Shown here in pieces: positions 7,271-16,324 of a stretch of DNA of 45,543 nucleotides. The position numbers and the translations under genes are program-made. A model generated the notes under the pieces. The model worked only from the letters and a program-made list of their open reading frames with translations. It did not search any database and was not told the DNA's origin. Each line of letters opens with the position of its first letter. Position 1 is the stretch's first letter. Source of the DNA: Acidobacteriota bacterium (lineage in GTDB: Bacteria; Acidobacteriota; Vicinamibacteria; Vicinamibacterales; UBA2999); the NCBI GenBank assembly GCA_016190945.1, contig JACPPO010000039.1:1-45543 (forward strand). Reading direction: 5' to 3'.

Positions 7271-8350
7271 CTACCCCGGATGCTCGCGGACGTTCTCGCC
7301 GTTGATCTTGCCGAATTCCCGGAGCAACTCCTTGGAGCGTTCGTCGAGCAGCTTCGGCAGCATCAGACGCACCTCGACGACAAAGTCGCCGCGTCGCCCG
7401 TCGCGCGTTGAGGCCGCGCCGCGCTCACGAAGGCGGAACCGCTGTCCCGACTGCGTGCCCGGCGGCACCCGCAGGCGCGCGGATCCGTCGGGCGTGGGCA
7501 CATCGATGCGCGCGCCGAGCGCCGCCTCGTGGACCGCTATCGGAAGCACGATGTGCACGTCGTTGCTTTCTCGCCGGAACACGGGATGCGGCGCCACGTG
7601 CGCCGTGATGTACAGGTCGCCCGGGGGACCTCCACGGATGCCGGCGTTGCCCTTCCCCGCGACGCGGACGCGATCGCCGTCGCTCGTCCCCGCCGGGATG
7701 CGCACCTGCACCGTTTCGCTGCGCGTCTCCTGACCCGTGCCACCGCACGACTCGCACGGCCGCGGCCGCTGTTGGCCCGAGCCGCCGCACCCGGGGCAGC
7801 TGCGCGAAAACACCATGTGCACGCGCACGGACCGCACCGCGCCCGTTCCCTGGCAGACGTGACACGCGCCCGGGCTCATCCGCGTCCGGCCCGTGCCGGC
7901 GCAGGTGCGGCACGTTTCGCGGCGTGTCACCGCCACCGGTCGCGTCGTCCCCGCGAACGCCTCCTCGAACGCCACCTGCACGGCGTGATGGAGGTCGGCG
8001 CCGCGCTCGGGCGCGGGCCGCCGTGCGCCGCGATCGGCGAGGACCTCCGCGAAGAGATCGCCGAAGGTGGCGGAGTGATCCACGCCGCGCGCCGAGAAGT
8101 CGAAGCCCTCGAAGCCGCTGGTCCGCCGGGCGCCCAGGACTTCCGAGCCGGCACCCGAGTCGTACCGCGATCGCCGGTCGGGATCGATCAACGTCTCGTA
8201 CGCCTCGAGGATCTGCCTGAAACGCGCTTCCGCCATGCGGTCGCCGGGATTGATATCCGGATGAAACCGCCGCGCCAGGCGCCGGTACGCCCGCTTGATC
8301 TCGGACTCGGTCGCGCCAAGCCGCAGCCCGAGCACCACGTACAAATCCAT
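7271..8350 (-). CDS. dnaJ: Chaperone protein DnaJ
   Basis: 359 residues with the full type-I layout. The J domain (1-65) has HPD at 30-32 in RRFHPDINPGD. A G/F-poor linker follows. The zinc-binding domain has four CxxCxGxG repeats: CRTCAGTG, CHVCQGTG, CPGCGGSG and CESCGGTG. The C-terminal substrate-binding domains carry PAGTSDGDRVRVAGKGNAG and GDLYI. DnaJ stimulates the ATPase of DnaK and hands over unfolded clients. The linker lacks the usual long Gly/Phe-rich stretch and has instead an Ala/Arg-rich segment, which is common in these lineages. It begins 6 nt after the dnaK stop and ends 3 nt before hspR, so the three are almost certainly one transcript. Confidence 0.96.
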   Translation of the reverse strand: MDLYVVLGLRLGATESEIKRAYRRLARRFHPDINPGDRMAEARFRQILEAYETLIDPDRRSRYDSGAGSEVLGARRTSGFEGFDFSARGVDHSATFGDLFAEVLADRGARRPAPERGADLHHAVQVAFEEAFAGTTRPVAVTRRETCRTCAGTGRTRMSPGACHVCQGTGAVRSVRVHMVFSRSCPGCGGSGQQRPRPCESCGGTGQETRSETVQVRIPAGTSDGDRVRVAGKGNAGIRGGPPGDLYITAHVAPHPVFRRESNDVHIVLPIAVHEAALGARIDVPTPDGSARLRVPPGTQSGQRFRLRERGAASTRDGRRGDFVVEVRLMLPKLLDERSKELLREFGKINGENVREHPG

Positions 8351-8356
8351 GCAGCG

Positions 8357-10285
<1,929 letters not shown>

Positions 10286-10357
10286 GTCGTCGCGTCCTTC
10301 GCGCGCTACGTGCGGAGCGAACTGATGCAGTCCGCCGAGTGTATTTAGGCTTCTCTT

Positions 10358-10386
10358 ATTATTAAATCTGAGTGAGTCTCAGTCAA
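10358..10386 (-). promoter_or_regulatory. dnaK operon promoter with overlapping HspR-like operator
   Basis: On the minus strand TTGACT (10386-10381) and AATAAT (10363-10358) are 17 nt apart, a good vegetative promoter. The perfect inverted repeat CTGAG-N5-CTCAG (10368-10382) fills the spacer and touches the -35. HspR operators (HAIR, CTTGAGT-N7-ACTCAAG) share the TGAGT/ACTCA core but have longer arms and spacer, so this is a variant at best. No CIRCE element (TTAGCACTC-N9-GAGTGCTAA) was seen. The predicted leader is about 65 nt. Confidence 0.68.
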
Positions 10387-10449
10387 TGCTATGCGGCCGT
10401 CAGTGTCGCGACTGCGGACGTAAAGTTCAGCCAATCATTGAGTTGACGC

Positions 10450-10458
10450 TTGTTATAC
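10450..10458 (+). promoter_or_regulatory. Putative extended -10 promoter for the PBP1A gene
   Basis: TGTTATACT contains TG-N-TATACT, an extended -10 whose hexamer ends 15 nt before the ATG at 10474. No convincing -35 lies at the right distance. This points to a very short leader. Confidence 0.45.
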
Positions 10459-10473
10459 TGAACCGACCCAATC

Positions 10474-12792
10474 ATGAACCTCCCTGGGCCACACGGCGCG
10501 CCCCACGGGCGTCGGGTCGTCATCCGGGTCGCCCGGCAGGCGGGCCTCATCGTCCTTTTCGTCGTCGCCGCGCTGCTCGGCACGCTGAGCGGCGTCCTTT
10601 TCGCCTACGCCGACGATCTGCCCCAGATCAGCGCCCTCGACAGCTACCAGCCCAGCACGATCACCCGCCTGTTCGCGCGCGACGGGCAGGTCATTGGCGA
10701 ATTTGCCATCGAGCGACGCGTGGTGATTGGCTACGACGACATCGCGCCGGTGCTGCGCCAGGCGATCCTGGCCAGCGAGGACGCCGACTTCGAGCAGCAC
10801 TTCGGCCTCAGTGTGTCCCGCACCATCATCACCGCCGTCAGAGACGTGCTCTACCGACAGCGGGCGGGCGCGAGCACGATCACGCAGCAGGTGGCCCGCA
10901 TGCTGTTTCTGTCCGACTACGTGCGCGGCGGCGTCTTCGAGCGCTCTTTCGAGCGGAAGATCAAGGAGGCGATCGTTGCCGTCCAGCTCGAGAAGCGCTA
11001 CACCAAGCGCGAGATCTTCACCTTCTACGCGAACCACGTCACGATGGGCCATGGCGCATATGGCGTTGAGGCGGGCGCGCAGCTGTACTTCGACAGGTCC
11101 GCGCGGGACCTGACCGTGGAAGAGGCCGCCGCCATCGCGGCCATCGTGCAGACTCCCGCGCGCCTGAGTCCCTTCGTAAACCCGGACCAGGCGCTCGCGC
11201 GGCGCAACAACTACGTGCTGCCGCGAATGGCGGACGAGGGTTTCATCTCGCGTGAGGAAGCCGAAGAGGCCGCCGCACGTCCGCTGGTGGTGCGCGGTCA
11301 GCCGGCGCCGGACCGGTCGATTGCGCCGTACTTCGCGGAAGAGATCCGCAAGGCGCTCGAGCAGAAGTACGGAGCGGACGCGCTCTACCAGGCCGGGCTG
11401 CGGGTGCAGACCACGCTGGACGGCCAGCTTCAGGAGGCGGCCAATCGCGCGATCGATCGCGGATTGCGGCGTATTGACAAACGCCGGAGCGGTTACCGGA
11501 AGCCGGAGCGCAATGTGGTCGCGGAAGGGCAAGCGGTGAGCCGGTTCACGACGGCCCGCTGGGCGCAGCCGATGGGTGAAGGCGACGTCGTGCCGGCCCT
11601 CGTCACGGCCGTGCCCCGGCCAGGCGCCGGGACCGCGCGTATCCGTATCGGGCCGCACGACCTGGAGCTGCCGGCCACGGCGTTCTCCTGGACGAGGCGC
11701 ACCTCGGCGGCCGACCTGTTCCGCGTGGGCGACCTGATCGAGGTGGAAATCCGCACGGTGCGCGGCGGCGCGCCAGAGACCGTGGCCCTCGACCAGCCGC
11801 CACTGCTCGAGGGCGCGCTCGTGGCCATCGACAACCACAGCGGCGAGATCCGCGCGATGGTGGGCGGATTCAGCTTCGACCGGAGCAAGTTCAACCGCGC
11901 CACCCAGGCGCGCCGCCAGCTGGGCTCAACCTTCAAGCCGATCGTCTACACGACCGCCATCGATCGCGGCTTCACGCCGGTGTCCGTCTTTGTCGACGAA
12001 CCGGTGTCATTCGAGGCGGGACCCAACCAGCCTCCGTACGCGCCGATGAACTACGACCGCACATTTGCGGGCCCCGTCACGCTGCGCCGCGCGCTGGAGC
12101 AGTCCCGCAACATTCCCGCGGTGAAGGCGATGCTGGAGGTCGGCCCGCCGCAGGTCGTCGACTATGCGGCGCGGTTCGGCTTACAGGGAAATTTCCAGCC
12201 CTATCTGTCTCTGGCGTTGGGGGCGGCCGAGGCGACGCTGGTGGACGCAACCGCCGCCTACTCGGTGTTTCCGAACCAGGGCGTGCGGATGATGCCGTAC
12301 TCGGTGGTGACGATCGCGGATCGCGAGGGCAACATTCTTGAGCAAGACCGGCCGCAGGCGCACGAGGCGATCCGCGCCGACACCGCGTTTGTGATGACGA
12401 ACCTGCTGCGTGGGGTCATCCAGCGCGGAACGGGTGCGGCCGCCGCCTCCCTCGACTGGCCGCTGGCGGGCAAGACCGGCACGGTGGACGACTACACCGA
12501 CACCTGGTTCATCGGCTTCGATCCGAATATCACCGTTGGGGTATGGGTGGGCTACGACGAAAAAAAGCCGATCGGCGGCAGCAGCAACGGCGAGACCGGG
12601 GCCACGGCCGCCTTGCCGATCTGGATCGACTTCATGCGGGCGTATATCGACACGCGCGGCGATCGGAAGAACCCGCCGGAATTCGACGCTCCCGGCAACA
12701 TCGCGTTCGTGACGCTCGATTCCGGCATCACCGAAGCCTTCATCAACGGTACGCAGCCGCAGACCATCGACCGCGCGCCGGCGTCGCAGTAA
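10474..12792 (+). CDS. mrcA: Bifunctional penicillin-binding protein 1A (glycosyltransferase/transpeptidase)
   Basis: 772 residues. A cytoplasmic tail and one membrane helix (about 22-45) precede the GT51 glycosyltransferase. That domain has SEDADFEQHFG with catalytic Glu near 102, and GASTITQQVARMLFL. The enzyme polymerises lipid II in the periplasm and cross-links the peptides. The transpeptidase has the serine motif STFK (S485, K488), SRN (544-546) and KTG (667-669, in GKTGTVDDYTDTWF). An OB-like insert between the domains (about 340-440) is the usual PBP1A feature. All catalytic residues are present. It is divergent from dnaK with 188 nt between and faces a large inverted repeat downstream. 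I picked ATG 10474 because the tail length fits the family. Confidence 0.96.
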   Translation: MNLPGPHGAPHGRRVVIRVARQAGLIVLFVVAALLGTLSGVLFAYADDLPQISALDSYQPSTITRLFARDGQVIGEFAIERRVVIGYDDIAPVLRQAILASEDADFEQHFGLSVSRTIITAVRDVLYRQRAGASTITQQVARMLFLSDYVRGGVFERSFERKIKEAIVAVQLEKRYTKREIFTFYANHVTMGHGAYGVEAGAQLYFDRSARDLTVEEAAAIAAIVQTPARLSPFVNPDQALARRNNYVLPRMADEGFISREEAEEAAARPLVVRGQPAPDRSIAPYFAEEIRKALEQKYGADALYQAGLRVQTTLDGQLQEAANRAIDRGLRRIDKRRSGYRKPERNVVAEGQAVSRFTTARWAQPMGEGDVVPALVTAVPRPGAGTARIRIGPHDLELPATAFSWTRRTSAADLFRVGDLIEVEIRTVRGGAPETVALDQPPLLEGALVAIDNHSGEIRAMVGGFSFDRSKFNRATQARRQLGSTFKPIVYTTAIDRGFTPVSVFVDEPVSFEAGPNQPPYAPMNYDRTFAGPVTLRRALEQSRNIPAVKAMLEVGPPQVVDYAARFGLQGNFQPYLSLALGAAEATLVDATAAYSVFPNQGVRMMPYSVVTIADREGNILEQDRPQAHEAIRADTAFVMTNLLRGVIQRGTGAAAASLDWPLAGKTGTVDDYTDTWFIGFDPNITVGVWVGYDEKKPIGGSSNGETGATAALPIWIDFMRAYIDTRGDRKNPPEFDAPGNIAFVTLDSGITEAFINGTQPQTIDRAPASQ

Positions 12793-12840
12793 CCGACGCC
12801 GGCTGCCGCGAAGCGGACCCGCCGGACTTACACCGGAGTT

Positions 12841-12997
12841 CAGTTGTGTTGATCATGGCGCGGCGGGTCCTGTCGCCGGGTTGCCCCAGCCGTCCTCGGC
12901 GCCAAAACCATGACCACGGGTGAGGCGCCTGCGCGGCGGCTGGGGCGGCCCCACCCGGCGCCACCCGCTCGCGCCCGTGACGCTATCAACACAAGTG
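12841..12997. repeat. 157-nt multi-stem inverted repeat (candidate structured RNA, terminator or MITE-like element)
   Basis: Reading inward, five paired blocks stack around a 20-nt loop (12904-12923). TTGTGTTGAT (12844-12853) pairs with 12985-12994. GGCGCGGCGGGT (12857-12868) pairs with 12963-12975 with one bulged base. GCCGGGT (12875-12881) pairs with 12953-12959. GCCCCAGCCG (12883-12892) pairs with 12937-12946. GGCGCC (12898-12903) pairs with 12924-12929. That is about 45 base pairs in one hairpin. The outer block extends two more pairs to 12841 and 12997 past one mismatch. An alternative pairing competes with it: GGACCCGCCG (12815-12824) with CGGCGGGTCC (12861-12870). It lies between the convergent PBP1A and small membrane protein genes and contains no credible ORF. 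Confidence 0.8.
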
Positions 12998-13014
12998 ATC
13001 CCCGGATCCCCGGG

Positions 13015-13233
13015 TTAGGGATGCGGATGCTGGTGCGCGCAGACGACGCGCATGAGCGCCACCACCGCGATTGTCAGCCCGACTGCGGCGCCCACGCCAA
13101 TCAGGACCGCCATCGGGAAGAAGAAAACCGCGAAGATTAAGGGAATGAGCAGGATCCCATCCAGCGCCAGTATCCACCAGGCGCCGTCGGAACTGACGAG
13201 ATCGTCCAGGGAATGGAGCAGCGCGCCAATCAT
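13015..13233 (-). CDS. Small two-helix membrane protein of unknown function
   Basis: 72 residues. A very strong ribosome-binding site (AAGGAGG, about 9 nt before the ATG) makes this a real gene despite its size. Two hydrophobic helices are visible: about 17-39 (GAWWILALDGILLIPLIFAVFFF) and about 42-63 (VLIGVGAAVGLTIAVVALMRVV). They are joined by a very short turn, suggesting a hairpin in the inner membrane. The C-terminus is His/Pro-rich (CAHQHPHP) and could bind a metal, which is inference. It is not obviously in an operon. Downstream lies the large inverted repeat that separates it from the convergent PBP1A gene. Confidence 0.72.
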   Translation of the reverse strand: MIGALLHSLDDLVSSDGAWWILALDGILLIPLIFAVFFFPMAVLIGVGAAVGLTIAVVALMRVVCAHQHPHP

Positions 13234-13283
13234 GTGCCTCTCCTCCTTCGTGGCCCGCGGGACCTCGCCTTATTAGATGCCCC

Positions 13284-13317
13284 GGCCGGGTCTCCAATGC
13301 AAGTCCCGGCCTTTCTT
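13284..13317 (+). terminator. Hairpin followed by a T-rich tract
   Basis: GGCCGGG (13284-13290) pairs with CCCGGCC (13305-13311) across a 14-nt loop, with TTTCTT after it on the plus strand. No plus-strand gene ends nearby, so it may instead act after the minus-strand amidase, where the T-tract is missing. Function uncertain. Confidence 0.35.
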
Positions 13318-13339
13318 GGGGGGGCGGGTCCCGCCACAA

Positions 13340-15064
13340 TCAAGGAAAAAGGGCCGGCGCCACGCGGCGCCGGGTAGCCTGCTCAAAGGCGTAGGCGAGT
13401 GCGATGAGCCGAGGCTCACTGCACGCGGCGCCGCTGAAGCTCACGCCGAGCGGGGCCTGCCTGGCGTCGAAGCCCTCGGGGAACGGCGGTGACGGTGCGT
13501 TCGGCACCATCGCGAACGGAACCATGACGGTGGGATAGCCGGGCCTGGCGGCGATGGCCGCACCCATCAGGCCGGCAAACAGGAGGGCGTCGAGCCGGTG
13601 GGTTCTTACCGCTTCGTCGATCCCATGCGTGGCGCTGAGAAACAGGTCTTTTCGCAGGTCGGCTTCGTAGCGCGGCCGGTCCATTTCGACATCCATCTCG
13701 TCCGAGATGTCGAGATTCTCCTGGCCGTACTTGAGCGTCCCGGCGCTCTCATGATCAAGATTCCACCGTCGAAGCTCGGTAAGCGTCTTCACGGGCGCGG
13801 TGGGACCGAGCGAGGCGAGCCACGCGTTGAAATCGCGCTTCATCCCGTACTTGAGGACGACCGAACAGCCGCCGTCCTTCCCTTTGGCGCCTTCCAGGCC
13901 GGCGCAGATGTCCCACGCCAGGAAGTTCCTGGCCGGATCCGTGTCAAGGACGCTCGGAATGTCGGCCGGATCGATCACGACGGCGCCTTGGGCGACCAGC
14001 GTGGCAATCGCCTCATTCATTGCCTGACGCTGATCGGCGTCGAGACCCCCCTGTGTTTCACCGGTGCCGGGCGATGCAACGCGGTCGTAAAAGAACGCGC
14101 GCGGGATGCCGATGCGCGCCCCCTTGAGCGCGCCGGCGTCGAGGAACCGCGTGTAGTCGTGGCCGGGAGGAGGTGAGCAGGCTGGGGTGGCCGCGTCGTT
14201 CGGATCGCGTGAGGCGCCCTCCATGGCGCCCAGCAGCGTCGCCGCGTCCGCGACCGAGCGGGCCATCGGACCGGCCGTGTCCCGATCGGACGCAATGGGA
14301 ATGATTCCGTACCGGCTGACCCGGCCCACGGTCGGCTTGATGCCAACGAGCATATTCTGATTCGCGGGGCTGAGGATCGAGCCGGACGTCTCGGTACCGA
14401 CATTCGCGACCCAGAAACTGGCGGCAGTGCCGACACCGGAACTCGAGCCGCCGGTCGTCAGCGCCGGACGCCCGTCGGCCATCATCCAGCGCGGATCGCG
14501 GCGCGGGTCGTACGGGTTCATCCCGTATCCGGTCAGGCTGTTGTAGTTGGCCGGCATGCCGACGGTCACCCAGTTGGCGAGCTCGGTCATCTGCGTCTTG
14601 GCGATGATGATGGCGCCGGCCTCGCGCAGGTTCCTCGCCACGGTTGCCTCGTACGGCGGCACCAGCTCCGCAAACGCGAGCGCACCGCCGGTCGTCGGCA
14701 TGTCGGTGGTATGGATGTTGTCCTTCAGGGCGATCGGGATCCCATGGAGCGCCCCGCGGATTTTCCCCGCAGCGCGCTCCCGATCCCGCGCGTCCGCCTC
14801 CTCGAGCGCCCGTCGATTGACGGCGATGACCGCATTCAACCGATCTTCGTACAGCGCAATGCGCGTGAGCGATTGCTGGACAAGTTCCCGGGAGGTGGTC
14901 CGACCCTGCTCCATGGCCTGACGCATCGCGGCAATGGTCGCTTCGACCACGGAGAACGACGGGGGCGCTTGAGCGGAGATTGTGAGCGCCGCGACGCCGC
15001 ACAGAACCGCGAGCGAAAGCCGTCGACGGCTACTCGAGGACACAGGCGAAGCTCGCCGCCGCAT
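13340..15064 (-). CDS. Exported amidase-signature family hydrolase
   Basis: About 574 residues from ATG 15064; a GTG at 15130 is also in frame. The N-terminus has an Arg-rich start followed by LSLAVLCGVAALTISAQA, a signal peptide (possibly Tat-like because of the RRR), so the enzyme is exported. The amidase-signature Ser-cisSer-Lys triad is complete: Lys in GIPIALKDNIHT, cis-Ser in TTGGSSSGVGTA, and the nucleophile in GTETSGSI. PTVGRVSRYGIIP and DTAGPMARSVADAA are also typical. The family hydrolyses amide bonds, and relatives act on peptide amides, glutamyl or aryl amides. The substrate here cannot be assigned. It lies about 120 nt downstream of prfB on the same strand. Confidence 0.9.
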   Translation of the reverse strand: MRRRASPVSSSSRRRLSLAVLCGVAALTISAQAPPSFSVVEATIAAMRQAMEQGRTTSRELVQQSLTRIALYEDRLNAVIAVNRRALEEADARDRERAAGKIRGALHGIPIALKDNIHTTDMPTTGGALAFAELVPPYEATVARNLREAGAIIIAKTQMTELANWVTVGMPANYNSLTGYGMNPYDPRRDPRWMMADGRPALTTGGSSSGVGTAASFWVANVGTETSGSILSPANQNMLVGIKPTVGRVSRYGIIPIASDRDTAGPMARSVADAATLLGAMEGASRDPNDAATPACSPPPGHDYTRFLDAGALKGARIGIPRAFFYDRVASPGTGETQGGLDADQRQAMNEAIATLVAQGAVVIDPADIPSVLDTDPARNFLAWDICAGLEGAKGKDGGCSVVLKYGMKRDFNAWLASLGPTAPVKTLTELRRWNLDHESAGTLKYGQENLDISDEMDVEMDRPRYEADLRKDLFLSATHGIDEAVRTHRLDALLFAGLMGAAIAARPGYPTVMVPFAMVPNAPSPPFPEGFDARQAPLGVSFSGAACSEPRLIALAYAFEQATRRRVAPALFP

Positions 15065-15186
15065 TCGTGCCGCCGGTACCGTCCGACCTGGCGAGCTGGC
15101 CACAAGGGCAGGGCGGACGCGTGCCGGCACCGATCATTAGTGAGCCGTTGAACGACATCATGATTGCCACGCCCTGCGTATATACC

Positions 15187-16324
15187 TCACTCCTCGTCGG
15201 GGGGAGCGGGCGCACCGAGCGTACCGCTCGCCTTCTGCATCAGGTAGGTCTTGATGAATGGGTCGAGATCGCCGTCGAGAACGCGGTTGACGTCCCCGAC
15301 CTCCACCTTCGTCCGGTGGTCCTTGATCATCTGATACGGCTGCAGGACGTAGCTGCGGATCTGGCTGCCGAAGCCGATCTCCTTCTTCGCGCCCGCGATC
15401 TGGTCCAGCCGGGCCTGCTGCTCCTTTAGCTTCAGATCGAAGAGCCGCGACTTCAGGACCTTCATCGCCCGCGAACGGTTCTTGTGCTGGGATCGCTCGT
15501 TCTGGCAGGACACGACGATGCCCGTCGGAAGATGCGTGATGCGGACGGCTGAATCGGTTACATTGACGTGCTGGCCGCCGGCGCCGCTCGATCGGTAGGT
15601 ATCGATGCGGAGGTCCTTCTCGTCGACCTCGAGCTCGACATCCTCCGGCAGTTCCGGCCAGACAAACACCGACGCAAACGACGTGTGGCGCCGAGCCGCC
15701 GGATCGAAGGGTGAGATCCGCACGAGGCGGTGCACGCCCGCTTCGGCCGTCATCAAGCCGTACGCATAGTCGCCGGTAAGAGTGAGGGTGGCGCTCTTGA
15801 GGCCGGTGTCGTCACCCGGCTGATAGTCAACCACTTCCCGTTTGAAGCCGCGGCGCTCCGACCACTTCAGGTACATACGCAGGAGCATTCCGGCCCAGTC
15901 CTGCGATTCGGTGCCGCCCGCGCCGGGATGGATGGTGACGATGGCATTGGCGCGGTCGTGCTCGCCGCCGAGCATCTTCTTCGTCTCGGCCGCGTCGACT
16001 TCCGTCTGGAGCTCCTCGAGGCCGCGCGCGAGATCCGCGCTGACATCCTCCCCTGCATTCGCCCACTCGATCAGCACGCCGAGGTCGTCGGCGCGCCGCT
16101 GAAGCGACTGCCGCAGCGCCTGGTCTTCCTCCAGGCGCCGGCGGCGCTGCATCACCTTCTGCGCTTCGGCCTGGTTGCTCCAGAAGTCCGGCTCACCGAT
16201 GCGCTTCTCGATGTCAGCGAGCTGCTCGTCCAGACGGGCACCCTCAAAGATGCCTCCGCAGTTCCGTCGCCCGGCGCCCGAGGTCCTCGTACTGCCGTAC
16301 TAAGTCTTCGAGTTCGACTGCCAT
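15187..16324 (-). CDS. prfB: Peptide chain release factor 2, expressed by programmed +1 frameshifting
   Basis: Codons 1-26 run from ATG 16324 (MAVELEDLVRQYEDLG...) to CTT and an in-frame TGA at 16246-16244. Reading resumes in the +1 frame at 16245 (GAG GGT GCC), giving LEGARLDEQLADIEKRIGEPDFW and a 378-residue protein in all. RF2 hydrolyses peptidyl-tRNA at UGA and UAA. The stop-codon recognition tripeptide SPF is in RISPFDPAARRHTS, and the catalytic GGQ is in SSGAGGQHVN (about 249-251). Skipping the frameshift would lose the N-terminal helices. The ATG overlaps the lnt stop by one base (TGATG), implying coupling. The frameshift lets RF2 regulate its own level: scarce RF2 at UGA favours the shift. 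Confidence 0.96.
16244..16258 (-). promoter_or_regulatory. prfB programmed frameshift site with internal Shine-Dalgarno
   Basis: The minus strand reads CGG AGG CAT CTT TGA G. The internal Shine-Dalgarno-like GGAGG lies 3 nt before the slippery CTT, followed by in-frame TGA. This is the same spacing as the well-known E. coli site (AGGGGG TAT CTT TGA C). Confidence 0.95.

Noticed and set aside
10287-10473. CIRCE or canonical HAIR element upstream of dnaK
   Set aside because: Neither TTAGCACTC/GAGTGCTAA nor CTTGAGT-N7-ACTCAAG is present. Only the shorter CTGAG-N5-CTCAG repeat is seen.
10453-11838. 461-codon minus-strand frame opposite PBP1A
   Set aside because: PBP1A keeps all catalytic motifs on the plus strand; this frame has none.
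15030-15161. Small minus-strand frame (MMSFNGSLMIGAG...CVLE) overlapping the amidase start
   Set aside because: No ribosome site and no similarity recognised; overlaps the amidase signal peptide in another frame.
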